From Bacteroidaceae bacterium (GTDB lineage Bacteria; Bacteroidota; Bacteroidia; Bacteroidales; Bacteroidaceae), in the NCBI GenBank assembly GCA_017458585.1, contig JAFTAJ010000030.1, forward strand, positions 1 through 64,000: a stretch of DNA of 64,000 nt, given 5' to 3'. Under the pieces are notes generated by a model that was not told the DNA's origin, made no database searches, and saw nothing but the letters and a program-made list of their open reading frames with translations. The translations under genes and the position numbers were made by a program. Below are positions 1 to 7,731 of this stretch, piece by piece; within the stretch, counting starts at the first letter, position 1, and every line of letters begins with the position of its first letter.

Positions 1-66
1 ACATCATATCGTATTAAAGAAACCAGAAAAATAATCAATAACAAGTAATGTTTAACACACTTTTTG

Positions 67-74
67 TACCTTTG
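67..74 (+). promoter_or_regulatory. Candidate -7 promoter element, orphan
   Basis: TACCTTTG followed by C fits the Bacteroidetes -7 consensus TAnnTTTG. It points rightward, opposite to the two short genes at 136-920, so any transcript would be antisense to them or belong to a lost gene; the first ATG after it (about position 91) opens only four codons. The same word in a similar T-rich context recurs at 62448-62455. Confidence 0.35.
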
Positions 75-135
75 CAGCACCTAACCGAAATGGTATACTT
101 TTAAATTATTATTTGGTATACTTTAGCGTTATCAT

Positions 136-315
136 TTACAAGTAACCGCCATAATTACTCGAAATCAAATGATAAGGCTCACGACCAGCCTCACCCTGCG
201 AAGCGCAAGCATACGCAATCGCAGTCCAAACCCGCTGGTCAGACGTCAGATCAACGCCCGACTCGTGAATCTGCCTGGCATACTCTGCCAACTTTTCTGA
301 ATCACTGTAAATCAT
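136..315 (-). CDS. Short PriCT-2-like fragment downstream of VirE-N protein
   Basis: An unlisted 59-residue frame begins with MIYSDSEKLAEYARQIHESG and ends YHLISSNYGGYL. Its ATG (313-315) overlaps the stop of the upstream gene as ATGA, so it is probably translationally coupled. The pattern of a conserved W followed by small residues, G, and a terminal H-x-I-S-x-x-Y-x-x-Y resembles the primase C-terminal (PriCT-2) domain that follows the VirE/BT4734-like N-terminal domain in Bacteroidales mobile-element proteins. Here the two parts are separate, and the helicase-like part expected downstream is absent. I infer a decayed or split mobile-element gene. The similarity is judged by eye, so the assignment is tentative. 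Confidence 0.5.
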   Translation of the reverse strand: MIYSDSEKLAEYARQIHESGVDLTSDQRVWTAIAYACASQGEAGREPYHLISSNYGGYL

Positions 316-920
316 AAAGATAAATATTTAGCATTAATAAAACAATCCGGATCGTAAGGCAAGAAACAAAGCCTGTTCACATTAGAACAAGACAAGTCCG
401 CCTGAATACCATACTCATACCCCACATACCTGCTCAGCGCAGCATACTGCTCCGAAAAAGTCATGTCCATACACCACACCGGCAACTCAACCCACCACTT
501 AGTGCCATGACCCTTAGGCGACAAAAAACACAAAGCCGTCTCAACACTGCTGTCAGCAACCAAAGTACGCTGAACCGCCCGAGCCTCCTCAGTCGACGAC
601 AAGTCGTCAACATCGAGCACAATATACTGCGAACGCTCAATAAGACCGCTCGCACAACCGCGTTTGAAAGTACCACTACCAGCCACAGCCTCAAAATTCA
701 GCAACTTGAACTTGCGCAAATCATCATCACTCGACATCGACATACGACGACGCAACTCCTCCGTCGCCCACTTCGCACGGTCCGACTTGATATACCGCCC
801 ACACCAGGCAATATCCACCGTACCCTGAGGACTCGTCGAGGGAACAATCTTCCCCGCCTTCTTGCTGAAATAACCCTTTCCGAAGAAAGTGAAATCTGAA
901 CTTAATTTCTTGTTTTCCAT
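312..920 (-). CDS. VirE N-terminal / BT4734-like primase-fold protein
   Basis: 202 residues. The central part (YIVLDVDDLSS, then ALCFLSPKGHGTKWWVELP, then LSCSNVNRLCFLPYDPDCF) matches what I know of the VirE_N / BT4734-like domain of Bacteroidales plasmids and conjugative transposons, an archaeo-eukaryotic-primase-like fold; the DVDD acidic pair and the later D-x-S-x-x-N-x-x-R-x-C-F-L-P-Y-D-P motif are retained. The usual protein continues into PriCT-2 and a DUF3987 helicase; this one stops at 202 residues and hands over to a 59-residue fragment by an ATGA overlap. A minus-strand -7 element lies at 1267-1274, giving a long leader, and none closer is convincing. Likely an accessory-element relic; whether it is active is unknown. 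Confidence 0.7.
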   Translation of the reverse strand: MENKKLSSDFTFFGKGYFSKKAGKIVPSTSPQGTVDIAWCGRYIKSDRAKWATEELRRRMSMSSDDDLRKFKLLNFEAVAGSGTFKRGCASGLIERSQYIVLDVDDLSSTEEARAVQRTLVADSSVETALCFLSPKGHGTKWWVELPVWCMDMTFSEQYAALSRYVGYEYGIQADLSCSNVNRLCFLPYDPDCFINAKYLSL

Positions 921-1041
921 GCGTTTATAGTTTTTAATGTTCTTTCAGATATATATAGATAACCGTCAAAGCAAAGCCTTAACAATTTTAATTTTAACTA
1001 TTTTTAGCAGGGAAAACGGAGGGGGGAAGGGAAAAAAAAAC

Positions 1042-1049
1042 TAAATTTG
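1042..1049 (+). promoter_or_regulatory. -7 promoter element of candidate small RNA
   Basis: TAAATTTG followed by C, an exact TAnnTTTG match, lies after an A-rich tract. Initiation would be near 1056, at the first base of a 7-bp hairpin, and a Rho-independent terminator follows 80 nt later. Confidence 0.5.
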
Positions 1050-1055
1050 CACTCC

Positions 1056-1167
1056 CAAACTCGCAAAATGGAGTTTGCCCCGTCTCTCACATAGGTATCC
1101 GCACACCTTAAAGTTAAAGAGACATTTCCCTGCCCCTGCATCTCTGCCAAGATGTAGGGCTTTTTTG
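1056..1167 (+). ncRNA. Candidate small RNA of about 110 nt, three hairpins
   Basis: No coding frame fits. Three helices can be drawn in order: CAAACTC (1056-1062) with GAGTTTG (1071-1077); GTCTCT (1082-1087) with AGAGAC (1118-1123); and CCCTGCATC (1134-1142) with GATGTAGGG (1151-1159) followed by six T residues, a canonical terminator. A TAnnTTTG promoter sits immediately upstream. Promoter, fold and terminator at the right spacing argue for an independent transcript. I do not recognise the family. The alternative is a leader or attenuator whose gene was displaced by the repeats that follow. Confidence 0.5.
1134..1166 (+). terminator. Rho-independent terminator of candidate sRNA
   Basis: Nine-pair stem CCCTGCATC / GATGTAGGG with one G-U pair, an 8-nt loop, then C and TTTTTT. 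Confidence 0.65.
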
Positions 1168-1266
1168 TCAGCACTACTACGTAAACGTAACGCCTTGTAT
1201 TCCCAGTCGTTAGCTACTTCTTCCTAGCACTCCCAAAGCCCGGATTCCACCCCGAACTTCACACCG

Positions 1267-1274
1267 CAAAGTTA
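1267..1274 (-). promoter_or_regulatory. Minus-strand -7 promoter element
   Basis: Read on the minus strand this is TAACTTTG followed by C. It would start a leftward transcript near 1260 running antisense to the candidate sRNA and on to the VirE-like gene at 920. The 11-nt word GCACTCCCAAA occurs at 1049-1059 and again at 1227-1237, inside this divergent region. Confidence 0.45.
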
Positions 1275-1355
1275 CGACAACTTAACCATATCCCCAAATA
1301 ATTTGCGCAAAATTTTTCTACAAAAACACCATAAAAATTTCAACCCCTTTATCCC

Positions 1356-1450
1356 TCCCACAACTCCCATAATTCCCATATTTCCCATCCCTTCCATCCC
1401 TCCCATCACTCCCATCACTCCCATCACTCCCATCACTCACATCCCTCCCA
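1356..1450 (+). repeat. Short tandem CCCATCACT-type repeat
   Basis: A pyrimidine-rich run in which the 9-nt word CCCATCACT is repeated about four times, flanked by degenerate CCCAT-containing words. No gene is supported here; the frame that crosses it is only the repeat read as protein. Confidence 0.7.
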
Positions 1451-1452
1451 TA

Positions 1453-1925
1453 TTTGATTCTCCCCCTTATTTAGGGCCTTCGATTCTTCCCCTTAGTTAG
1501 GGCCTTCGATTCTCCCCCTAAGTTAAGGGCCTTCGATTCTCCTCCTTATTTAGGGCCTTCGATTCTCCCCCTTAGTTAAGGGCCTTCGATTCTCCTCCTA
1601 AGTTAAGGGCCTTCGATTCTCCCCCTTGGTTAGGGCCTTCGATTCTCCCCCTAAGTTAAGGGCCTTCGATTCTCCCCCTTAGTTAAGGGCCTTCGATTCT
1701 CCCCCTTGGTTAGGGCCTTCAATTCTCCCCCTTAGTTAGGGCCTTCGATTCTCCCCCTAAGTTAGGGCCTTCGATTCTCCCCCTAAGTTAGGGCCTTCAA
1801 TTCTCCCCCTTGGTTAGGGCCTTCGATTCTCCCCCTAAGTTAGGGCCTTCAATTCTCCCCCTTGGTTAGGGCCTTCGATTCTCCCCCTTGGTTAGGGCCT
1901 TCGATTCTCCCCCTTAGTTAGGGGG
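1453..1925 (+). repeat. Minisatellite, 18 copies of a 26-27 bp unit
   Basis: Eighteen tandem units with core CTCCCCCTTAGTTAGGGCC preceded by TTCGATT. Variation is limited to CTTAG/CTAAG/CTTGG/CTTAT in the middle, TTCAATT for TTCGATT, and 26- versus 27-nt forms (AGTTAGGG or AGTTAAGGG). The last unit does not end in GGGCC but in GGGGGAG, so that it makes a perfect fold-back with CTCCCCC (1907-1913 with 1921-1927), the same structure as dispersed fold-back elements elsewhere in the window. No gene lies in 921-2018 apart from the candidate sRNA. Confidence 0.95.
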
Positions 1926-2018
1926 AGTCCCCGAAGGGGGAGGGGGTGTGTCAACTAAAGCGGACTTCGTCACCAACTAAAGCTGACTTTGTAGAATTTA
2001 ATGCTGAGTTCGTGGAAA

Positions 2019-2819
2019 TTAAAGCTGACGGCGCTCAGGGTACAAGTATTGCCCCTTTTTCTCTGTGCGTTTGCCAAAACGGATGGAGCGGGTAGGGCAG
2101 TGGTGGTAGCAAGATAGGCACCCTGTGCAGTGGCCATGCCATTGTATATTAAACTCTTGCCCCTTGACCCTCGACTCTTGACCCTCGAGAGTGATATTGT
2201 GCAGCGGACAGACACTGACACACTTGCCGCATCCGATGCAGTCGTCGGTGGTGCGGAAAGGCTTGTCGGTGATAAGATACTTGCGGAAATACCACCCCAG
2301 CACATTGGTCTTAAGCCAGGGAAAACGCCCACGCTTGATGTCCATCACCACGGCACGGCGCTTCACCTGCTCAGCTATCTCCTTAACGCGCGGACCAAAG
2401 GCAGAGTATTTCTCCTCACGCTCATCGGGTTTGTCCACATCGAAGCCAGGGAGGCACACATAGCTGTCAGGCATACACACAGAGTAGCCGGCATCGAGGT
2501 GCAGGCCCGCATCCGCCAGCACCCTGCGGATGGGGCGGTCGGCAACGCCGACATCGTCGCCGCATGTCACAGCGAAATAGACATACTGATGGTTGTAACC
2601 CTCTATCCGCAGCCTCTGAAGAAAGGTGCGTACAATATCGGGAAGGCTCCAGCCGTAGATGGGGAAGACAAAACCGAGCGGCTCATTGGCACCAAGCTCA
2701 CAGGGCACGGCAGGGGCATCGAGCAGGGGCACCATATCGACTGCCTTGTCACCAAGGTGGGAGGCTAGGGTAGTGGCCAGAGCCCTCGAGTTGCCGGTGG
2801 AAGAAAAGTAGAGTATCAC
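2019..2819 (-). CDS. EFR1-family flavodoxin-ferredoxin protein
   Basis: 266 residues. The N-terminus MILYFSSTGNSRALA is a flavodoxin FMN-phosphate loop, and two ferredoxin-type clusters close the protein: CIGCGKCVSVCP and CTGCLSCYHHCP, each C-x2-C-x2/3-C-x3-C-P. This is the EFR1 family (flavodoxin-like domain fused to 2[4Fe-4S]), putative cytoplasmic electron-transfer proteins; the partner is unknown. The start is GTG (2817-2819), one base after the uvrB stop, so it is the second gene of a uvrB operon. Between the two clusters the sequence EGQESRVKGQEF is encoded by a repeat-type DNA run (about 2150-2192), an in-frame insertion of the dispersed word family described in the findings; it lengthens the loop between the clusters. 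Confidence 0.85.
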   Translation of the reverse strand: MILYFSSTGNSRALATTLASHLGDKAVDMVPLLDAPAVPCELGANEPLGFVFPIYGWSLPDIVRTFLQRLRIEGYNHQYVYFAVTCGDDVGVADRPIRRVLADAGLHLDAGYSVCMPDSYVCLPGFDVDKPDEREEKYSAFGPRVKEIAEQVKRRAVVMDIKRGRFPWLKTNVLGWYFRKYLITDKPFRTTDDCIGCGKCVSVCPLHNITLEGQESRVKGQEFNIQWHGHCTGCLSCYHHCPTRSIRFGKRTEKKGQYLYPERRQL

Positions 2820-2820
2820 T

Positions 2821-4800
2821 TTATTGTCGTTTTTTTATCTCGTCGCGGTAGCGGGCGGCAAGGATGAAGTCGAAGTTCTTGGCTGCACGCTCCATCTTGG
2901 CACGCAGAGAGTCAATCGTTTCGTTCTCAAAACCATACGTCTCTTCGGGCTCAGCTGCAATGCCATACGCCCCCGACTCAAAAGCTACATCATTGGTTGA
3001 GAGGGAGCCAAGGAGGTCGTTACCTATCTCCTTGGTGATAGGGGAGGGTGTGATGTGGTGCTCCGCATTGTAGGCCTGCTGCTTGCTGCGGCGACGCTCG
3101 CTCTCATCAATCACGCTCTGCATGGCATCGGAGATGCTGTCACCGTACATGATGACCAAGCCGTGAACATTGCGCGCAGCGCGTCCCGCTGTCTGGGTGA
3201 GCGAACGGGCATCGCGGAGGAAACCGCTCTTGTCTGCATCGAGTATCGCGACGAGCGACACCTCGGGCAAGTCCAAGCCCTCGCGCAGCAGGTTGACACC
3301 CACCAGTACATCTATCTCGCCACGGCGCAGTTTCTCGAGAATCTTGACACGGTCCATCGTATCGACATCAGAATGGATATAGTCGGCTCGCATGCCACAG
3401 TTGAGCAAGTATTCGGTGAGGTCTTCGGCCGACTTCTTGGAGATGGTGGTGACAAGCACACGCTCCGAGCGCTCGGAGCGTTGCTGTATCTCCTCCATGA
3501 GGTCGTCAATCTGATTGTCGCTACTGCGGACGACTATCTTGGGGTCGAGCAAACCGGTAGGGCGTATGAGCTGCTCCACCACCACGCCACCTGCCTCGCC
3601 CAGCTCATAGTCGGCGGGCGTGGCACTGACGTAGATAGTCTGGCCGGTCATCTGCTTGAACTCGCTGAAGTTGAGCGGACGGTTGTCGAAGGCGGCCGAC
3701 AGCCGGTAACCATACTCCACAAGATTCTCCTTCCTGCTGCGGTCGCCGCCATACATGCCGCTGACCTGACCCACCGTGACATGACTCTCGTCGATGACAA
3801 GCAGAAAGTCCTTGGGGAAGAAATCGAGCAGACAGTAGGGGCGGGTGCCAGGTGCGCGGCCGTCGAAGTAGCGGCTGTAGTTCTCTATGCCGCTGCAATA
3901 GCCCAATTCGCGTATCATCTGCACATCATAGGTGACGCGCTCATGCAGGCGGTCCGCCTCGAGGGTCTTGCCTGCATTGCGCAAGGCGGCCTCCTCCTCC
4001 CAGAGGTCGTCCTCTATCTGCTTGGTGGCTGCGTTGGCAGACTCGGCTGAGGTGATAAAAAGATTGGCAGGGTAGATGCGATAGTCCTCAAAATCAGATA
4101 TTTTCTGATAGGAGAGGGCATCGAGTTCCTGCAACGAGTCTATCTCGTCGTCCCACATCTGTATGCGCAGCACCTTATCGGAGTAGGCGAGGGCCACGTC
4201 GATGGTGTCGCCCTTCACGCGGAAATAGCCGCGGCTGAGGTCGGCATCGTTGCGCACATAGAGGTTATTGACGAGCTTGCGCTCGAGAGCGTTCTTAGCG
4301 ATAGTCTGGCCCACGCGCAGCTCGATGAGGTTCTCATAGAACGCACTGGGGTTACCCATGCCGTAGATGCACGACACAGAACTCACGATTATCACATCGC
4401 GGCGACCGGAGAGCAGCGCACAAGTGGCGGCGATGCGCATGCGGTCGATTTCCTCATTGATCTGCAGCTCTTTCTCGATATATTTGCCCGTGGAGGGGAT
4501 GTAGGCCTCGGGCTGGTAGTAGTCGTAGTAGCTGACGTAATACTCCACGCAGTTGTGGGGGAAGAAGCTCTTAAACTCCTGATACAGCTGCGCTGCGAGC
4601 GTCTTGTTATGGCTCAGCACGAGCGTAGGACGGCCAACGTTCTTTATCACGTTAGCGATAGTGAACGTCTTGCCGCTGCCCGTGACACCCAGCAGCACTT
4701 GATCGCGAGTGCCACGAAAAACGCCCTCAGTCAGTTGGCGTATCGCTTCCGGCTGATCGCCGGTCGGCTCATAGGGAGAGACTAGTTCGAAGTTTTTCAT
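2821..4800 (-). CDS. uvrB: UvrABC excinuclease subunit B
   Basis: 659 residues, full family length. It is the damage-verification helicase subunit of nucleotide excision repair, working with UvrA and UvrC in the cytoplasm. Visible: Walker A GVTGSGKT at residues 38-45; the beta-hairpin region YYVSYYDYYQPEAYIPSTG around 87-105; DESHVTVGQ (Walker B); SATPADYELG; the helicase motif VTTISKKSAEDLTEYL; LREGLDLPEVSLVAILDADKSGFLR; QTAGRAARN; and a C-terminal UVR motif ending in FDFILAARYRDEIKKRQ. The promoter element is TATATTTG on the minus strand at 4822-4829. The GTG-started EFR1 gene follows after one base. Confidence 0.97.
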   Translation of the reverse strand: MKNFELVSPYEPTGDQPEAIRQLTEGVFRGTRDQVLLGVTGSGKTFTIANVIKNVGRPTLVLSHNKTLAAQLYQEFKSFFPHNCVEYYVSYYDYYQPEAYIPSTGKYIEKELQINEEIDRMRIAATCALLSGRRDVIIVSSVSCIYGMGNPSAFYENLIELRVGQTIAKNALERKLVNNLYVRNDADLSRGYFRVKGDTIDVALAYSDKVLRIQMWDDEIDSLQELDALSYQKISDFEDYRIYPANLFITSAESANAATKQIEDDLWEEEAALRNAGKTLEADRLHERVTYDVQMIRELGYCSGIENYSRYFDGRAPGTRPYCLLDFFPKDFLLVIDESHVTVGQVSGMYGGDRSRKENLVEYGYRLSAAFDNRPLNFSEFKQMTGQTIYVSATPADYELGEAGGVVVEQLIRPTGLLDPKIVVRSSDNQIDDLMEEIQQRSERSERVLVTTISKKSAEDLTEYLLNCGMRADYIHSDVDTMDRVKILEKLRRGEIDVLVGVNLLREGLDLPEVSLVAILDADKSGFLRDARSLTQTAGRAARNVHGLVIMYGDSISDAMQSVIDESERRRSKQQAYNAEHHITPSPITKEIGNDLLGSLSTNDVAFESGAYGIAAEPEETYGFENETIDSLRAKMERAAKNFDFILAARYRDEIKKRQ

Positions 4801-4821
4801 TCAGTTTGTTGCTTTAAACTG

Positions 4822-4829
4822 CAAATATA
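4822..4829 (-). promoter_or_regulatory. uvrB -7 promoter element
   Basis: TATATTTG followed by CAG on the minus strand, about 20 nt before the uvrB ATG, implying a very short leader. The repeat array begins only about 30 bp upstream of it, where the -33 region and any activator would sit. Confidence 0.6.
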
Positions 4830-4854
4830 GCACAAAATAATGAGATGAAAGGAG

Positions 4855-5098
4855 TAAGAAGTAGTAAAAGGTAGTAAAAGGTAGTAAAAGGTAGTAAAAA
4901 GTAGTAAAAGGTAGTAAAAGGTAGTAAAAGGTAGTAAAAGGTAGTAAAAGGTAGTAAAAAGTAGTAAAAGGTAGTAAAAGGTAGTAAAAGTAGTAAAAGG
5001 TAGTAAAAGGTAGTAAAAGGTAGTAAAAGGTAGTAAAAGGTAGTAAAAGGTAGTAAAAGTAGTAAAAGGTAGTAAAAGTAGTAAAAGGTAGTAAGAAG
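4855..5098 (+). repeat. Tandem 9/10-bp GTAGTAAAAG array
   Basis: About 24 nearly perfect copies of GTAGTAAAAG, with a few 9-nt copies and A/G changes, degrading to GTAGATAAAA at the right end. It occupies most of the 435-bp gap between uvrB and degP. The unit length is not a multiple of three, so the open frame across it (Tyr/Leu/Phe/Thr repeats on the minus strand) is an artefact. The period is close to one helical turn, with A-tracts in phase. Confidence 0.95.
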
Positions 5099-5235
5099 TA
5101 GATAAAAGTAGATAAAAATAGATTCTTTCTCTATCTCCCATTAAACATAATTGCGATTCCATTTTCAGTACGGACAAAACAATAAAGGCGGAGCATTGCT
5201 GCTTCCGCCTTTATAATTATGTGAGTATGTAACGA

Positions 5236-6702
5236 TCACTTCTTCTTCTCGTCGCCGCTGAGATCGACGGCGAAGCTCTTGGGTAGTCCGCTCTGAGTCT
5301 TGGCCTTGATCCAGAGCACGGGGTCTTTGGATGCGTTGGCGACCTTGACGACTTCGTCGAAGTCATCGGTGCTGACCATCTTGCGGTCGTTGACCTCGAG
5401 GATGATGAGTCCCTTGGTGATGCCCGCTTCCTTCATCTTGCCTTCGCGGACGGAGATGACCATGAGTCCGTTGTTGAGCGCCAGTTCGCGCTTCTGCTCG
5501 CTGGTGAGCGGCTTGAGAGCTACGCCGAGGCTGTTGGGATCTACGTCAGACACCTTGTCGGTAGTGCCCTGTATGTTGCGCAGAGTGACAGCCTTGGTGT
5601 ACTGCTTCTTGTTGCGCAGGAAGGTGACGTTCACCTTGTCGCCAGGACGATGGGTGGCCAGCATCTCCTGCAGCTCTGCCATCGAGTGAATCTCCTTGCC
5701 GTCGATGGCAGTGATGACATCCTTCTCCTCTAGGCCAGCATCGGCTGCCGCACCGTCAACAGGCACTTCGAGTACGATGACACCCTCGCTGGTGCCGTAG
5801 TCAACGTCGCCGTCGGCCTTGCCCTTATCTTTCTGGTCGTCAATATATTTGGTGAGGTCGGAGCCGCTGATGCCGAGCAGAGCACGCTGCACGGTGCCGT
5901 AGCGCTTGAGGTCGTCGACCACCTTATTCATAATAGTAGTAGGAATGGCGAATCCGTAGCCTGAGAAGGAGCCCGTCTGGCTGTAGAGCATGGCGTTGAT
6001 GCCCACGAGCTCGCCCTTGGCATTGACGAGTGCCCCACCCGAGTTGCCTGCGTTGATGGCCGCGTCGGTCTGTATGAACGACTCGACGTCGTTGGCATTG
6101 AGGGAGCGCGACTTAGCGCTGACGATGCCTGCGGTGACGGTGCTGGTGAGGTTGAAGGGGTTGCCCACAGCGAGCACCCACTCGCCGAGCTTAAGCTTGT
6201 CGCTGTCGCCGATGGGAATGGCAGGCAGGTTGTCGGCCTCCACCTTGATGAGGGCGAGGTCGGTGGTCTTGTCGGTGCCGATGATGCGGCCCTTATACTC
6301 CTTCTTGTCGTTGAGTTTCACGAGTATCTCGTCGGCATCCTGCACCACGTGGTTGTTGGTAACGATATAGCCGTCAGCGGAGATAATCACGCCACTGCCC
6401 GAAGCCTTGCGCTTGGGAGTCTCCACCTGCTGCTTGCGACGCTGTCCGTTGCCAAAGCCGAAGAAGTCGCCGAAGAAATCGTCGAACGGCGAGTAATACT
6501 CCATCTGCTGCTGCTTGGCATTCATGGTCACCTTGATATACACGACGGAGTTGACGGCACTCTCGGCTGCTGCCGTGAGGTCAACCATACCAGAAGACAC
6601 TACCGCTGCCTGAGCAGGCTGAGCGGGGATTACGGCGACAGCGAAGACAGCGGATGCCAACACCACGCCACCTACAAATGACTTAATAATGCTTTGTCTC
6701 AT
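5236..6702 (-). CDS. degP: Do/HtrA-family periplasmic serine protease
   Basis: 488 residues. It is a periplasmic protease/chaperone that degrades misfolded envelope proteins. The signal peptide covers residues 1-32 (hydrophobic run ending AQPAQA). The trypsin-like domain has the full triad: H118 in TNNHVVQ, D148 in TTDLALIK, S221 in GNSGGALV. Two PDZ domains follow (about 275-375 with the GVIVLEV start, and about 390-475). A Gln/Arg-rich loop (about 62-100) precedes the catalytic domain. The start is supported by the minus-strand element TAACTTTG at 6739-6746. It is monocistronic in appearance, with rnpB divergent upstream and the repeat array downstream. Confidence 0.95.
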   Translation of the reverse strand: MRQSIIKSFVGGVVLASAVFAVAVIPAQPAQAAVVSSGMVDLTAAAESAVNSVVYIKVTMNAKQQQMEYYSPFDDFFGDFFGFGNGQRRKQQVETPKRKASGSGVIISADGYIVTNNHVVQDADEILVKLNDKKEYKGRIIGTDKTTDLALIKVEADNLPAIPIGDSDKLKLGEWVLAVGNPFNLTSTVTAGIVSAKSRSLNANDVESFIQTDAAINAGNSGGALVNAKGELVGINAMLYSQTGSFSGYGFAIPTTIMNKVVDDLKRYGTVQRALLGISGSDLTKYIDDQKDKGKADGDVDYGTSEGVIVLEVPVDGAAADAGLEEKDVITAIDGKEIHSMAELQEMLATHRPGDKVNVTFLRNKKQYTKAVTLRNIQGTTDKVSDVDPNSLGVALKPLTSEQKRELALNNGLMVISVREGKMKEAGITKGLIILEVNDRKMVSTDDFDEVVKVANASKDPVLWIKAKTQSGLPKSFAVDLSGDEKKK

Positions 6703-6738
6703 AATATAAGATTTTATAGTTTTTCATTTTTCGAGGTG

Positions 6739-6746
6739 CAAAGTTA
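6739..6746 (-). promoter_or_regulatory. degP -7 promoter element
   Basis: TAACTTTG followed by CACC on the minus strand, 36 nt before the degP start codon. Confidence 0.6.
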
Positions 6747-6874
6747 TCATTTCCTGCTGACATTGCAATGCAATAAACGCACCAAACATAAGTATTTTGA
6801 ATAGATTTAACCTAATTTGTGAAGTCTTTAAGAATAGTTTAGAATTGATATCGGCCGAATTAAACTTTTTTGAT

Positions 6875-6882
6875 TACCTTTG
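6875..6882 (+). promoter_or_regulatory. rnpB -7 promoter element
   Basis: TACCTTTG followed by CAG. Predicted initiation at about 6889 coincides with the start of the RNase P RNA fold. Confidence 0.7.
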
Positions 6883-6888
6883 CAGCCG

Positions 6889-7280
6889 AAAACATAAGCC
6901 TCGCGAGCCGGCCGGTCTGTCGCTTGTCCACCCCAAAAGGCAAGGCAAGAGGAAAGTCGGGGCACCACAGGACACTCCGCTTCCTAACGGGAAGTATCCG
7001 CGAGGGTGCCGCAACGCAGAAGAAAATAACCGCCATATTATATATATTAATAAGGTAAGGGTGAGAACGCGAGGTAAGAGCTCACGACCGCAACCAGTGA
7101 TGGCCGCGGTGTGCGTGGCGGAGGGTGAAAGTGCATGTATACCGACGACAGAGGGCTGTCCGTCCAAGTAAGACCGCAAGGACTTTGCGTCGGAGGGTAG
7201 CACGATAGAGCCACCTGGCAACAGAAGGCGTAGATAAATGGCAGGCACAACAGAACCCCGCTTATAGGCCGACTCGCATT
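6889..7280 (+). ncRNA. rnpB: RNase P RNA
   Basis: Catalytic RNA of ribonuclease P, which matures tRNA 5' ends. The diagnostic conserved segments are present: GAGGAAAGTCGGGGCACCAC (5' half of P4 and following), AGAGCTCACGACC, GTGATGGCCGCGG, and the 3' signature ACAGAACCCCGCTTATAGGCC. P1 closes the molecule: GCGAGCCGGCC (6903-6913) pairs with GGCCGACTCGC (7267-7277) with one G-U pair. The size of about 390 nt and the layout suit a bacterial A-type RNA with Bacteroidetes features. Exact ends are estimated from the promoter and P1. No protein gene fits between 6703 and 7320. Confidence 0.95.
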
Positions 7281-7304
7281 TTTGGAAAAAACTAAAGACA
7301 AACA

Positions 7305-7312
7305 TAAATTTG
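7305..7312 (+). promoter_or_regulatory. -7 promoter element for secreted helical protein
   Basis: TAAATTTG, nine bases before the ATG at 7321, implying an almost leaderless mRNA and separating this gene from rnpB. Confidence 0.5.
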
Positions 7313-7320
7313 AACCAACT

Positions 7321-7728
7321 ATGAAGAAAACACTTGCACTTTTAGTCGTGGCACTTATACCGATGCTGATGTCGGCGCAGTCAGACAAAGACAGAGAGCG
7401 CTTTGCCTATGTATCGTCTCAGATGGGGCTGACCAAGGAACTCAAGGCCAAGGTGCAGCCGGTGTTCTACGCATACATGAAAGAGCTGCACGCCGCTAAA
7501 GATATCTACAACGATCTGAAAGACAAGTACCTCACCCCTATCCACAAGAAGAAAATCACCGCCGAGCAGGCCAAGGCTCTCAACGCTGCCCGCTGGCGCT
7601 CTGACGAGGAGGTGCTGAAGGTGAGGCGCGCATACACCCAGAAATTCTCGGCGATACTGACACCGCAGCAGGTCTATTACCTGTTTACCTACGCCAATGA
7701 CTCAAAGAGCAAGCGCAACAAGAAGTAA
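7321..7728 (+). CDS. Small secreted helical protein, Spy-like
   Basis: 135 residues from the ATG at 7321; the frame is open 39 nt further upstream, but those codons overlap the rnpB 3' region and the promoter. The signal peptide MKKTLALLVVALIPMLMSAQ is followed by a charged, probably all-helical domain (RERFAYVSSQMGLTKELKAK, KKITAEQAKALNAARWRSDE, AYTQKFSAILTPQQVYYLFT) and a basic tail. The LT..Q motif and the helix pattern resemble periplasmic Spy/CpxP-like or DUF4168-like small proteins, but I cannot assign a function. The next gene, cdd, starts three bases after its stop, so they are co-transcribed. Confidence 0.7.
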   Translation: MKKTLALLVVALIPMLMSAQSDKDRERFAYVSSQMGLTKELKAKVQPVFYAYMKELHAAKDIYNDLKDKYLTPIHKKKITAEQAKALNAARWRSDEEVLKVRRAYTQKFSAILTPQQVYYLFTYANDSKSKRNKK

Positions 7729-7731
7729 GAG

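Noticed and set aside
1453..1925. CRISPR array
   Set aside because: The units are contiguous 26-27 bp repeats with no unique spacers, and no cas genes are present.
3055..4050. 331-codon plus-strand frame inside uvrB
   Set aside because: Antisense shadow of a complete UvrB.
4797..5177. Tyr/Leu/Phe/Thr-repeat protein on the minus strand
   Set aside because: It is the 9/10-bp DNA array read as protein; the mixed unit lengths are not compatible with a selected reading frame.
6874..7305. Protein genes on either strand in 6797-7388
   Set aside because: The stretch is RNase P RNA by conserved segments and P1 pairing.
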